From Moesziomyces globuligerus (lineage: Eukaryota; Basidiomycota; Ustilaginomycetes; Ustilaginales; Ustilaginaceae), in NCBI GenBank assembly GCA_030849465.1, contig JARVLF010000006.1, forward strand, positions 310,001 through 374,000: a stretch of 64,000 nt of DNA. The letters run 5' to 3'. Positions 10,348 to 20,604 of this stretch are shown piece by piece. Position 1 is the first letter of the stretch. Each line of letters opens with the position of its first letter. The position numbers and the translations under genes were made by a program. The notes under the pieces were generated by a model. It was not told the DNA's origin and did not search any database. It was given only the letters and a program-made list of their open reading frames with translations.

Positions 10348-12015
10348 ATGTACGTGCCGTCCAAATTCGCGCACTTTGCCGAGACGCCCAAGTCGGCGCT
10401 CAACTGGCGCCTGGCGTTGGCCGTCGTCGGTATGGGCCTGCTCGGTGCCTCGCGCGGCATCGACGAGGGTCTCATCGGCGGCATGATCTCGCAGAAGACG
10501 TTCGAGAAGGACTTCAACATCCCCGCCAAGTCGAACAAGGAGTCCAACGTCACCGCCATGGTGCAGCTCTTCTCGGTGTTTGGCGCCATCATCGGATACC
10601 CGATCTGCGAGCGCCTCGGCCGTGTGCGAGGTGCGCAGATCGCATGCATGCTCGTGCTGCTCGGCAGCGCGCTCTGGATCGGCAGCAAGGGTCACTACGC
10701 CATGCTCTTGGTCGCGCGTGCCATCGCCGGAACCGGTGTCGGCCTCACCCCCATCGTCGCTCCGATCTTCCTCGTTGAAGTTGCGCCGCGTCAGATCCGT
10801 GGTCTCTGCACTTCGGTCTACTCGTTCAACGTCTACCTCGGTCTGCTGCTCGGCTACTGCACCAACCTCGGCGTCAAGAGCCACATCAACGCCAAGACCG
10901 ACGCCATCTGGAGGGTGCCGCTCTCGCTCAACTTTGCGCTGCACGGTGTGGTGCTCGTCTTCCTCGTCTTCCTCAAGGAGTCGCCGCGATGGCTCATGAA
11001 GCGCGGTCGTGTCGAGGAGGCTTCGCAGTCGCTCGGCTGGTACCGTGGAATGGAGCCGCGCGACCACGAGTTTGTCGAGGAATACGAGCTCATCGCCGAC
11101 TCGGTCAGGCAGGAGAAGGAGGCGACCGAGGGCCTCGGCTTCATGGGCAAGGTGCGCGAACTCTTCTGCAACAAGAACAACCAGTACAAGCTCGTGCTCT
11201 GCGTGCTGATCCAGATCCTGGGTCAGTGGCAGGGACCGGGTGCGCTCTCGACGTACGCCAACCGGATCCTTACGCTCATCGGCGTTCACGATGCCAAGGG
11301 CTACGTCATGTCGGCGGGCTTCGGTGCGGTCAAGCTGGGAGCAGGTATCCTGTCTTCGTTCTTCCTGATCGACCTGTTTGGTCGTCGTCGAACACTGTGG
11401 GTCTCGACGCTGTGCCAGGGTCTGGCGATGCTGTACGTGGCCATCTACCTGGGCGTGTTTATCGACCGGAAGCATGCGCCCAACAAGGCGGCGTCCGAGG
11501 CGGCGATCGCGGGCATCTTCATCGCCGGAGCCTCGTGGTCGGCGGGTGGCAACCTGGCGCAGTACCTGATCAACTCGGAGATCTTCAGCCTCGACGTGCG
11601 TGCGCTCTCTGCGTCGTTTGTCATGGCGCTGCACTTCCTCTTCCAGTACAGCACGACGCGCGCGCTGCAGCCGATGCTCAACTCGGGCCTCAAGGGTGCG
11701 GGCACGTTTGCGATCTTTGCGTCCATGTCGCTGCTCATCGCTCTGCCCGTCTACCTCTTCTTCCTCCCCGAGACGTCGGGCATGAGCCTCGAGAAGATCG
11801 ACGAGCTCTTCGACCTGCCGTGGTACAAGATCGGCCGCGCAAGCCGACGACCGGTGCGCGACGAGGTGCCGTCGCACACCATGCCCGCGGCGCTCGAGTC
11901 GCAGTGGCAGCAGGATGGCACGCAGAACGCCGCCACCGTCGACGACAAGGACAAGTACAAGGAGGGCACCTACGCTTCGGCCCAGCCTGCGTTCGGTGTG
12001 CGCGACGCCAAGTAG
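10348..12015 (+). CDS. MFS sugar transporter
   Basis: This 555-residue plasma-membrane transporter has the two-times-six helix layout of the sugar-porter subfamily of the major facilitator superfamily. Family signatures are visible: GERLGR-like CERLGRVRG after helix 2, KESPRW (210-215) after helix 6, the LFGRRRTL loop after helix 8, and PETSGMSLEKIDELF after helix 12. The central cytosolic loop is charged (about 225-270). The C-terminal tail is hydrophilic with Asp/Lys-rich sequence, which could be a site for regulation of turnover. The substrate (hexose, quinate or polyol) cannot be assigned from these motifs. The gene has no introns and stands alone between two long non-coding stretches of 1.75 and 2.1 kb, consistent with extensive upstream regulation. 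Confidence 0.9.
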   Translation: MYVPSKFAHFAETPKSALNWRLALAVVGMGLLGASRGIDEGLIGGMISQKTFEKDFNIPAKSNKESNVTAMVQLFSVFGAIIGYPICERLGRVRGAQIACMLVLLGSALWIGSKGHYAMLLVARAIAGTGVGLTPIVAPIFLVEVAPRQIRGLCTSVYSFNVYLGLLLGYCTNLGVKSHINAKTDAIWRVPLSLNFALHGVVLVFLVFLKESPRWLMKRGRVEEASQSLGWYRGMEPRDHEFVEEYELIADSVRQEKEATEGLGFMGKVRELFCNKNNQYKLVLCVLIQILGQWQGPGALSTYANRILTLIGVHDAKGYVMSAGFGAVKLGAGILSSFFLIDLFGRRRTLWVSTLCQGLAMLYVAIYLGVFIDRKHAPNKAASEAAIAGIFIAGASWSAGGNLAQYLINSEIFSLDVRALSASFVMALHFLFQYSTTRALQPMLNSGLKGAGTFAIFASMSLLIALPVYLFFLPETSGMSLEKIDELFDLPWYKIGRASRRPVRDEVPSHTMPAALESQWQQDGTQNAATVDDKDKYKEGTYASAQPAFGVRDAK

Positions 12016-14157
12016 CCACTCTTTGACACACGGCCTGCAGGACACGCTTCCATGTGGTCCTCGCCTCTCTCTCTTTCTCGCACACACACTTCTGTATACT
12101 ATCATCGCTTGGAATCGCTCTTCTGTCGAAAAAATTTCTAGCGCCGGGTGAAGGGCACTAGTTACGGGGCCGCGGATGTCGCGATTCCGACGGACGAGAT
12201 CTGACGCTTGGCTGGCGGTCGGCAGCGGAAGATGCATCTTTGCCAGAGCCGATCAGGCACGCAGCTGCGCTGACAGAGCCGCCGAGAGGCCTCTGGTGCC
12301 AGTCGAATGTTGAGTTTGGCGGGCTTGTGGCTGGCTGCAGAGATTGCCAAGCTTTCTTGATGGGCCCGCGCCCACGCATGCGCATGCCTGCATCCGAAAG
12401 CCGGGAAAACGGATGTACCAGAGCCGCAAGCGATTTCGGTCGGTACAAGTGCAGAACGCACCATGGCCCAGCAGCCGAGACGAATGCTCAGAGACGCTAC
12501 GCTGGCTTCGGAAGGGCTGCTTCCTGGTCGCACTAGGTAGGCTCGCTTGGGTGCGTGGAAGGAGCAAGCTTCTGGTGTCGCATTGGTCGCCTTTGAGCCG
12601 CGGAAAAAGCAAACACAGTGTGTGGATACGCTGCATGAACGAGCCAGGGCCGCGCGAGGTTCTGCGAGTCCATGGCGGCCAGGCACAGCCATGCCGACCG
12701 CCAGCCCAACGCTCGCTCACTGCCGACGCAAAGCCGATCCAATGGCAATGGCAATCGCAAACGCCAGGAGCGCGTTGGAATTTCAAACCCGCACGGAGGA
12801 GCCTATTCCGAACCAAAGAGCCCAGCACAAAAAGGGCGCCTGCGGGCAAGAGCCTTCCGGTGTCAAAGGGGAGCCGACGGCCACGCGGTGCTTGGCTCCC
12901 GATCCTTGGCGTCGGTCAATCCGAACCGGCTCAAGTTACGGCCAATCAGGCTCGAACGACCTTTGGAGCGCCATAGGATCGAGGCGGCTGAGTGCAGTTG
13001 TGTCGCCACTCGGCTCGCCAATCGGGTCGCCACTCGGGTTAGGCTGACGCTGGCTGGCGTGGGTTGCGACGGGACGGGAGCGCGCCTCAATTTGCTCAGC
13101 TCGCCTCGCCTCGACTAGATTAGATTCTGTCGGCTGAGCCGAGCGAATCAGGAGGCTTCGCGTCGCCCAGGAAGCTGCAGCGGCCCACACTGGCAGGACG
13201 CTTCTCGATCCAATCAAAGTGAGCTCGCAGCTGTTGGGCATGCAGGCCAAGCCCTCGCCCCTCTGCACCGCTCAGCAGCTAGGCGCATCGAGGCTGCACT
13301 AGCTCGCTCGCAGCGCTCTCATCGGAAGATGCTACAGTAGCTCGGGCATTTCGGTGCGAACCCACCCAGCCCCCGACGGACGCTTCGGATGCCCTTGCGC
13401 CGTGAGGTGCAAGATGTACAGTACCGGTTCCTGCACCTTCGATCCGCTGCAGCTAGGCTCTAAGTGCCGCTGCTCATCCGACCTCAGTTTCCCTTCCACT
13501 CAACAAAGGTCAAGTCGGACGATCTGCGCCCGAACAATTTCGATTTCGCGGGATATCCTCGCCGTGCTCTGGGCGGCGCTGCCGGCTCAACCTCGTCGCC
13601 GACACCCTCTGACAGGCTGCGACAGTGCGGAACATCGCCGCGCCGTGGTTCAGGCTCCACCATTTTTCAACGTCCGCCCCGCGTCGCTGCACTTGCGCCC
13701 TCTCTCTCCTCTTTCCGGTAGCAAACGACACACGCAAAGTGCGTGGCACGCGCTTCTCCACCTTAATTTTTTGATTGGCCCCCCCATCGTGGCAAGCGCT
13801 GAATCCGTGACAGGCATCGGCCCGCCTCCACGCCGCCAAGCTCGAGCTGACACTCGCCGGTCATCGCTGTTTGCTTCATCACTTCGTCCATCCCCTCGCC
13901 CACCATCCGATCTTCACCTCAAAGCAGCACAAGCCACGCGCTTTGCTAGCTCGCTCCATCGGGCTATCCACGCCAGCTCACGCGCCCACGCTCGCTCACT
14001 GCGCTTCAACCGTCGCAGCGCGAATCGGCATCCCTCGCGTCGCACAACAGCATCGACGCCGACGAGCATCTTATACCCAGCCCAACGCCCAGCTCACCCA
14101 TCGCTCCCTTGTTGTCGACATTCGCGCGGTACCCACCGCCACGGCAGCGCGCCAGCG
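12016..14157. other. Intergenic, about 2.1 kb
   Basis: No gene is recognised. The frames here are Arg/Ser-rich and mutually overlapping. Near 13002-13040 an imperfect duplication occurs in which TCGCCACTCGG and TCGCCAATCGG units alternate. The last 800 bases are open in the frame of the next gene but look like promoter and leader. Confidence 0.45.
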
Positions 14158-17100
14158 ATGAAGGTGCAACTTCCAGACGAGATCGTCGACCACATCCTCT
14201 ACCTCGCTTGCAGCCTTCCGCCTCTCCGCACCGACGAGTTCCGTGAGCCGTCCGACTTTGACGTCAATCGCCTCAAGGCTCGCTCCTCCGCCCCGCACCT
14301 CGACGTACGCACCACGCTCAAGCTCCTCCTGCTCTCGCCACAGCACTATCCCTACATCGCTTCCATCCTCTACAAGGGCCCGCGTCTCTCGGACCCCATC
14401 AGCCTCTCGCTCTTCGCCCGCACGCTCACAAATCGACCCGCCCTCGGCCGCCTCGTCAAGCACCTCTGGGTCGGTCACACCTACCAGGGCGAGAGCATCC
14501 CCACCAATGCGCTCAACTTTGGCCTAGGCGGCAGCCAGAGCGCCTACAGCCTCAACACCGACCTCGCCAGCATCGACGACGTTCGCAAGTGCCTCGCACA
14601 GGGCATCGCCCCTTCCAACCTCCTCTCGCCCGCCTTCGAGAAACGCATCGCACAATGGGCCGCACAGAACGTCCAGGCCAATATCCGCACCATCGATCCA
14701 CTCCGAGCTCCGCGAGGCATCCACATCGATGCACCCGGCTCGGGCGACCCCGACGCGCGCGGCTGGCACTGGATCGGCATCGACGAATGGGTCCTCCGCC
14801 TTTGGGATGGTCGTGATCTCGTCAAGCAGTTCCGCGAGGTGGCCAAGCGTGCCTTCTTCCTCGAGCTCAAGCGTCTCTCGCTCGCCGCCGCTCGCGCGCG
14901 CGGACCCTCGTCATCACCCACATCCTCCTCGTCTTCGTCCACCGCCTCGCCACGCTCCAACTCGCCTGCCTCGGCATCCAGTCGAGCAAGCGCGCTAGGT
15001 CCTTCGAGCCTCCTCGACACCGACATGGTCACGCCCTTCGCCGCAAAGGGCGCCGAGACTAGGATCCCCGGCACCGACCACGACCCGCTCGACTGGGCCG
15101 ACGTTCAGACGGCCGTCAAGCCCAACACGGCGCGCGCCGTCGACAACGACGAACCCATCTACTCGGAAGAGCTCGATCTGGACGAGATCGATGCCGAGCG
15201 CGACCGCTGCTTCGCCGAGATGGGCGTCAGGAAGCCCGCCTGGCGCTCCCAAAACTGGTCCGAGCTCGCCAAGGTCGGCGATCAGAAGGTCGAGTGGTGG
15301 GTCGTGTGGCTCCTCGCAAAGACCCGCGCGCGAGCTCGCATCGTGGCCCGCCGCGTGTGGCGCGCCGACGTCGAGCGCGATCCCAAGCTTCGTACGTGGC
15401 GAGCGCTCCGCCCGCGCCCCGAGCTGCACACCAAGAACCACTTTACGCATCCGACCCTCTTTGCCCGCTCGGGCGCCAGCCATCTGCTCGTCGGCGGTGC
15501 ACCGCCTCCCGAGAGGGAAGAGATGTGGAACGGCAGGCGCCACGGCGACGTCGACGGCCTCTCGGACTCGGGCAGCGACACCGAGTCCGAAGCCGACACG
15601 TACAGCGAGGCGAGCGACTACGACTCGGAGATGGAGGCATCCACCACGCGCATGGACATGTCGATCGTGCGCGAGGGCGCTCCGGCTCGCTCGGATCCGC
15701 CAGGCCCGAGCCAAGCAGCCTCGCTCCCCTCGACCCTCGCTCTGCCCGAGTTCCTCGAGAACGAGCAGCAGAAGCCCGAAGACCAGGCGGATCTGTGGGG
15801 CGGCGAGCACAACTTTGCCAACGGCAACGAACGCGCCGGCGCGGGCAACAGCGTCATGGGCTCGCGCGGCGGCATGTTTGGCTTCGACTCGGCGCTCCGC
15901 ACCGGCCTCCTCGACGAGCCGCTCGACGGCCTCGACGACGGCACCGAGTTCGCCAGCCTCCAGAACGAGAACCAGCAGCGTCGCAACGAAGAGGACCGGC
16001 TGCTCTCCGAGATGACGCTCGGCTCCATCCTGCAGAGCTTGCGAGCCGTCATGATGCTCACGCCTCGGCTCAAGGACTTGGCCCTCGACGGTGTCCTCGA
16101 GCGCAGCATGTGCGGCCGACGCGCCATGTGCAACATGGGCAAGCTCAAGAGCCTCTCACTCGGCCCACCGCCACCCTACTGGAGCTCGCCGCTCCTCTTC
16201 GGACATCCGATGAAGACGACGCGCAGAGAGCGGCTGAGCTACCATCACAAGATGCACGGCCTCTCGAGTCCAGAATTCGTCGCAGACGAGACGCGCTCTC
16301 AGAGTCTGTGGCCTTTGCCTGGCGTGCTCATTCCTTCGCCGGCGTTTGCGACGCTGCGTACACTGCATATCTCGGGATGCATGCTCTTCCCCTGCGAAGC
16401 GAGGGCGGTGGGAGGACTGGGCGGCCAGCTGCCCAGCCTGCGTCACTTCCGCTGGTCGCTCTGGCAGCCGCACGTCGAAGGCCATCCGGTCGGCGTCGTC
16501 GAGACGCTGTGCGCCATCCTCGACATCCCCACGCCCGAGGAAGAGGCGGCGGCAGCGGCAGCCGTCAGCAGCGCCACAGCGATCGAAGGCGGCGGATCGG
16601 GCTTCCGTTTCGGCACGTCGTCGTCGAGCTCGGGGACGTACCGCGAGCTGGAGAACCGCAAGCGGCGCCGACGCCACGGCGATCCGCGCCGCCGCTCAAA
16701 TCCGTTCAGCGCCGGCGGATCGGGCATGACCGACTCGGCGCTCTCGTCGTCGCTTGGTAGCGGCGGTACGGCGGCGAGTGCGGCGCACGAGGCGAGTGTA
16801 TACGCGCTCGTGACGCGCAAGCGCAAGCTGCGCTCGGTCTATGTGACGATGCATCCGACGGACCAGGCCATCTTTGCGCGCAAGGCGCCCGCGGCGCTGC
16901 GCTACGACACGCGCCTCACCATCGAGACGGCCAAGTGCAAGACGGTCGAGGACAACCTCGAGGAGATGCAGCGCTGGTGGGAGTGGGAGAGCGGCATGCT
17001 CCACTTCAAGCCCACCGTCTCGAACCTCGAGGCCATCAGCGCGGCTGCGAAACGCCACACCGGCGCGCCACCGAGCTCCGTCTCGGCGCAGCAACTCAAC

Positions 17101-17184
17101 GCAGACCACAGCGGCATCCAGATGGACCTACAGCGTGCCATGGATACCGAGCTTGAGCTCGAGCCTCGTTCCACACATTCGTAG
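14158..17184 (+). CDS. Large F-box-like hypothetical protein
   Basis: This is a 1008-residue protein of unknown function. Residues 4-21 (LPDEIVDHILYLACSLPP) resemble the first helix of an F-box (LPxEIxxxIL). The region that follows (LLLLSPQHYPYIASILYKGPRL) matches the pattern of fungal F-box proteins, in which a shift into cell-wall or leucine-rich segments follows. If so, it would act as substrate receptor of an SCF ubiquitin ligase; I hold this only as likely. A Ser-rich linker lies at about 250-280 and a Ser/Asp/Glu acidic stretch at about 465-492. A basic stretch (KRRRRHGDPRRR) near 845 could be a nuclear signal. The ATG at 14158 is chosen because the F-box-like helix starts there. The same frame is open for another 268 codons upstream with no obvious domain. 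The gene is intronless. Confidence 0.7.
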   Translation: MKVQLPDEIVDHILYLACSLPPLRTDEFREPSDFDVNRLKARSSAPHLDVRTTLKLLLLSPQHYPYIASILYKGPRLSDPISLSLFARTLTNRPALGRLVKHLWVGHTYQGESIPTNALNFGLGGSQSAYSLNTDLASIDDVRKCLAQGIAPSNLLSPAFEKRIAQWAAQNVQANIRTIDPLRAPRGIHIDAPGSGDPDARGWHWIGIDEWVLRLWDGRDLVKQFREVAKRAFFLELKRLSLAAARARGPSSSPTSSSSSSTASPRSNSPASASSRASALGPSSLLDTDMVTPFAAKGAETRIPGTDHDPLDWADVQTAVKPNTARAVDNDEPIYSEELDLDEIDAERDRCFAEMGVRKPAWRSQNWSELAKVGDQKVEWWVVWLLAKTRARARIVARRVWRADVERDPKLRTWRALRPRPELHTKNHFTHPTLFARSGASHLLVGGAPPPEREEMWNGRRHGDVDGLSDSGSDTESEADTYSEASDYDSEMEASTTRMDMSIVREGAPARSDPPGPSQAASLPSTLALPEFLENEQQKPEDQADLWGGEHNFANGNERAGAGNSVMGSRGGMFGFDSALRTGLLDEPLDGLDDGTEFASLQNENQQRRNEEDRLLSEMTLGSILQSLRAVMMLTPRLKDLALDGVLERSMCGRRAMCNMGKLKSLSLGPPPPYWSSPLLFGHPMKTTRRERLSYHHKMHGLSSPEFVADETRSQSLWPLPGVLIPSPAFATLRTLHISGCMLFPCEARAVGGLGGQLPSLRHFRWSLWQPHVEGHPVGVVETLCAILDIPTPEEEAAAAAAVSSATAIEGGGSGFRFGTSSSSSGTYRELENRKRRRRHGDPRRRSNPFSAGGSGMTDSALSSSLGSGGTAASAAHEASVYALVTRKRKLRSVYVTMHPTDQAIFARKAPAALRYDTRLTIETAKCKTVEDNLEEMQRWWEWESGMLHFKPTVSNLEAISAAAKRHTGAPPSSVSAQQLNADHSGIQMDLQRAMDTELELEPRSTHS

Positions 17185-18341
17185 CGCAGGCACAACTTGA
17201 GCATCGTCGGCAGTCACGGATTAATGGGATTTATGCGCGTAACTTTAAGCAGTCAGGAGGAGTGCTGCATCTGTGTCGACTGTTTGCTGTGCGAGGCCAT
17301 CTTCCTTGTGCGCGGATGCGTGGTCGCAACGAGACGTGGGAGAGTTAGCGTTAGGATTCGCGTCATCGGGCGGAACGGGCGCGTGGCATGAGTACGAGCA
17401 CGGCAAAGCTTTGTCAACGCCTCTCAGCGAAGTTGGACCTTGCGATTGTGCGTGTCGGGTGCGGAAGGCATTCATCCGAGGTGGCACGGTACGGCGTCTT
17501 GCGAGCGGTTGACAACGCACCGACGGGAGCTGTGCAGCAGCCTGGTTGGGCGGCGTCGACCGACGGTGTCACGATGAGCAAAGATAGCCATTTGCCGCCG
17601 GAAATGAGGCCCGCTTGCAGCCTGCGGTTGGTCGGATTGCGAGGTCGATTTCGCCGGGAGAGCGGCCTCCGCACTCGCTTAAGTCGACTTTTTTTTTAGC
17701 GCCAAACGGCCCGCCGCGCAATTCGGCACACCAACGCCACTTGCCTGCAGTTGCTAGACGAGCGGCTGAGATGCTTTCGCTTTCATGCAGATCTGTTCCC
17801 ACCCCCTCCCACCCGGGTACATGAGCTCCGCCAAAGCCAGAGTTAGTTTCCACAAGAGCTGACCTTCCAAAAAAATGCAACGCTCGCAGTGCGAATCGTG
17901 AGACCAAATAGGGCAACTCGCTTGGACCTCCTGCAGTTGCAGGCCGCACAGACTCCGTTTGCCGCTGTAACACAAGAGTGTCTGTACGCTGAGTCGGGTC
18001 CTATTCCGCTGTGCACAACGCCCTGGCTCATCCCTTATCGCAGGTTGAAGACAGGGGCTGCAGAGGGAGAAAGATCCCCTGATTCATTCGATTCGCTTCG
18101 GACTCGCCTAGCTCAGACTCTGCTCGCTTGGACCCTCGCTTTGATCTCGACCGCTTGGCCAGGCTCCGACTCCCTAGCGCTCAGAGTGAAGATGGTACCG
18201 CCCAGAGCCAAGATGGCGTCGGCGCTTCTGCCGTGAGCCTGTCGCTGCGCCTGTAAATCTAGTTGCCACCATATAAATATACAAAGACGTTCCACAACTT
18301 CGACCGCGCTACGTCCCACCCACCGCTTCATTACCGTGACA
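17185..18341. other. Intergenic, about 1.16 kb
   Basis: I recognise no gene. A run of nine T lies at about 17690-17698. The right end contains the TATA-like element of the secreted carboxypeptidase gene. Confidence 0.5.
18272..18279 (+). promoter_or_regulatory. TATA box of carboxypeptidase gene
   Basis: TATAAATA lies 70 bases upstream of the ATG at 18342, close to an ideal TATA box, and is followed by a short leader. Confidence 0.6.
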
Positions 18342-20099
18342 ATGAAGCTGTTCTCTTCCGCCCTTCTGCTTGCGAGCGTTGCGGTCCTCGAGACCTGCGC
18401 TCGTGGCCTGCAGCACGTGGGCAAGCTCAACTCGAACTACAAGGATGTGCACGAGCGCGTCGCGGAGCGCAGCTCGCGCCTCATGGCCTCCAAGTACTCG
18501 GCCTCTGCCAACACGGGTGCGACGATCCACCTCAACGACAAGACCAAGCCGTTCGCAGTCAACGGCACGGGCGTGCCCGAGATCGACTTTGACATTGGCG
18601 AGTCGTACGCCGGTCTGATGCCGATCAGCAAGGATGCCAACGAGACGCGCAAGCTCTACTTTTGGTACTTCCCGTCCAAGAACCCGCTTGCGAGCAACGA
18701 GATCACCATCTGGATGAACGGTGGGCCTGGCTGCTCGTCGCTCGAGGGTCTCTCGCAAGAAAACGGCCCTTGGGTGTGGCAATACGGAACGTACAGGCCC
18801 GTAGCGAACCCGTGGACCTGGCAGAACCTCACCAACATGGTTTGGGTCGAACAACCGGTTGGTACGGGCTTTTCGCAAGGAAAACCGAATATTTCAACCG
18901 AGGCCGAACTCGCAGAGCAGTTCAAGGGCTTCTACCGTAACTTTGCCGATACCTTTGACCTGCAAAACCGATCGATCTACATCACGGGCGAGAGCTACGC
19001 CGGTCAGTATGTTCCCAACATCGCCAGCAGCATGTTGGACGACAACGACAAGGTGTACGGCAACGTGACGGGCATCATGATCTACGATCCGTCCATCAAC
19101 GCCGACTCGATCACCGAGCAGGTGCCCACCGCGCAGTTTGTCGACTACTGGGGCGGTCTCTTCCCCTTCAACGAAACGGTCAAGCAGCAGATCAAACAGA
19201 TGGACGAGAAGTGCGGCTACACGGCCTATCTCAACGAACACCTCCAGTTCCCGCCCAAGGGCAAGTTCCCCGACCCGCATCCGACCACGGACGAGTGCGA
19301 CATCTTTTCGTACGTCTACAACACGATCTTTGACGTCAACCCTTGCTTCGACATCTACCAAGTCGCCACCACCTGTCCGGTTCTTTGGGACATCAACGGC
19401 GGTCCTGGATCGGGCAACTACCTGCCACCCGGTGCCGAGTTGTACTTCAACCGGACCGATGTCAAGAAGGCGATCAACGCGCCCGTCGATACGGCCTGGC
19501 TCGAGTGTTCGGCCGAAAACGTCTTTACGACCAAGAGCGGTCTGGACGCAGGGGCGGAGAAGAACATGCTGAGCTCTACCACTGTGCTTCCTGGTGTGAT
19601 CGACCGGGTGGAGAGGACGGTGATCGGTCACGGATTGCTCGACATGGTGCTTCTGCTCAACGGTACGCTCCTCTCGATTCAGAACATGACCTGGGGTGGT
19701 CAGCAGGGCTTCCAGAAGCCTATCACCGACGACTTTTACGTCCCCTTCCACGAAGAATTCCAGGAGGCGACGCTCGCCGCCTCGGGCATCATGGGCAAGA
19801 CGCGCACCGAGCGTAAACTCACCTTTGTCTCGATCGATCTCAGCGGTCACATGGTGCCGCAGTACCAGCCCAGCGCCGCCTTCCGTCACCTCGAATTCCT
19901 CCTCGGCAGGATCCCCAGCCTCTCGAGCCGCGAACCTTTCACCTTCTTTGACAACGGTCTCGTGGCTCAGAACGGTGGCTTGGCCGAAAAGCGTCAGCTC
20001 CTCGCAGAGGACAAGGCGGCAGAGCTCCAACAGAGGCAGCTCAACTACCGCGGCCTCGCACAGCCAGAGATCAGCCAGATCATCGCAGACTTTCCCTGA
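18342..20099 (+). CDS. Secreted serine carboxypeptidase (family S10)
   Basis: This is a 585-residue peptidase that removes C-terminal residues from proteins and peptides. Residues 1-22 form a typical signal peptide ending near ETCARG. The oxyanion-hole motif WMNGGPGCSS starts near residue 122. The catalytic triad is readable: Ser218 in GESYAGQYVP, Asp434 in GLLDMVLLLNG, and His503 in SGHMVPQYQP. Many NxT/NxS sites suggest glycosylation. The sequence belongs to the fungal S10 branch that has NMTWGGQQGF after the Asp, which differs from the CPY branch encoded by its convergent neighbour. The ATG at 18342 is chosen because it starts the signal peptide and follows a good TATA box; the preceding in-frame GTG is not a plausible start. 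There are no introns. The product is likely vacuolar or extracellular; its induction cannot be judged. Confidence 0.93.
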   Translation: MKLFSSALLLASVAVLETCARGLQHVGKLNSNYKDVHERVAERSSRLMASKYSASANTGATIHLNDKTKPFAVNGTGVPEIDFDIGESYAGLMPISKDANETRKLYFWYFPSKNPLASNEITIWMNGGPGCSSLEGLSQENGPWVWQYGTYRPVANPWTWQNLTNMVWVEQPVGTGFSQGKPNISTEAELAEQFKGFYRNFADTFDLQNRSIYITGESYAGQYVPNIASSMLDDNDKVYGNVTGIMIYDPSINADSITEQVPTAQFVDYWGGLFPFNETVKQQIKQMDEKCGYTAYLNEHLQFPPKGKFPDPHPTTDECDIFSYVYNTIFDVNPCFDIYQVATTCPVLWDINGGPGSGNYLPPGAELYFNRTDVKKAINAPVDTAWLECSAENVFTTKSGLDAGAEKNMLSSTTVLPGVIDRVERTVIGHGLLDMVLLLNGTLLSIQNMTWGGQQGFQKPITDDFYVPFHEEFQEATLAASGIMGKTRTERKLTFVSIDLSGHMVPQYQPSAAFRHLEFLLGRIPSLSSREPFTFFDNGLVAQNGGLAEKRQLLAEDKAAELQQRQLNYRGLAQPEISQIIADFP

Positions 20100-20604
20100 T
20101 CTTCCTCCTGCACACTTCCGCCTTCGCCAAGGCAGATCGTAAACGCCTCCCCGCTCCTAGAGCGTCTCATCCGCGTGCCACGCACAGCGTAGATGCAATT
20201 CAAGTCCATTCGCAATGCATGCCTCTTCGTGAAAGCGCCCGACAAGGTCGCTGTCCAGTGATTTCATACGCAAGATCACCAACAAGGCCAGACCCTTTCG
20301 CATCATCTGTCCACCATGTCTGCTCGACCGCCGAGTGAAGCAGCCGAAGTTTGGTGGGAGGACAAAGCGATTTTTCTCCGTGCGAGGATTTCCTCTGCCT
20401 TTTCCAACTGTGCATTTTCAGCCGCGTTTTTTGACAGCTGCGCCACCGCCCCAAAATTCTGCCACTCACGTCGACCATTCGCCACTGGTCACACCATCGC
20501 AGTGAAGATAGAACCGCGTCATTGCTATTTGCGAGAGAGGATTGTGTCATTGCTATGTTCATTCAATTCTACAAGACAAAGTGCTGAGTGCGAATGGGAG
20601 CGCT
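20100..20604. other. Convergent 3' spacer
   Basis: This is the region between the stops of two convergent carboxypeptidase genes. It should hold both 3' ends. No gene or clear terminator hairpin is recognised. Confidence 0.5.

Noticed and set aside
12344..12976. Plus-strand frame of 210 codons
   Set aside because: Overlaps several other frames on both strands and reads as low-information Arg/Ser/Pro sequence.
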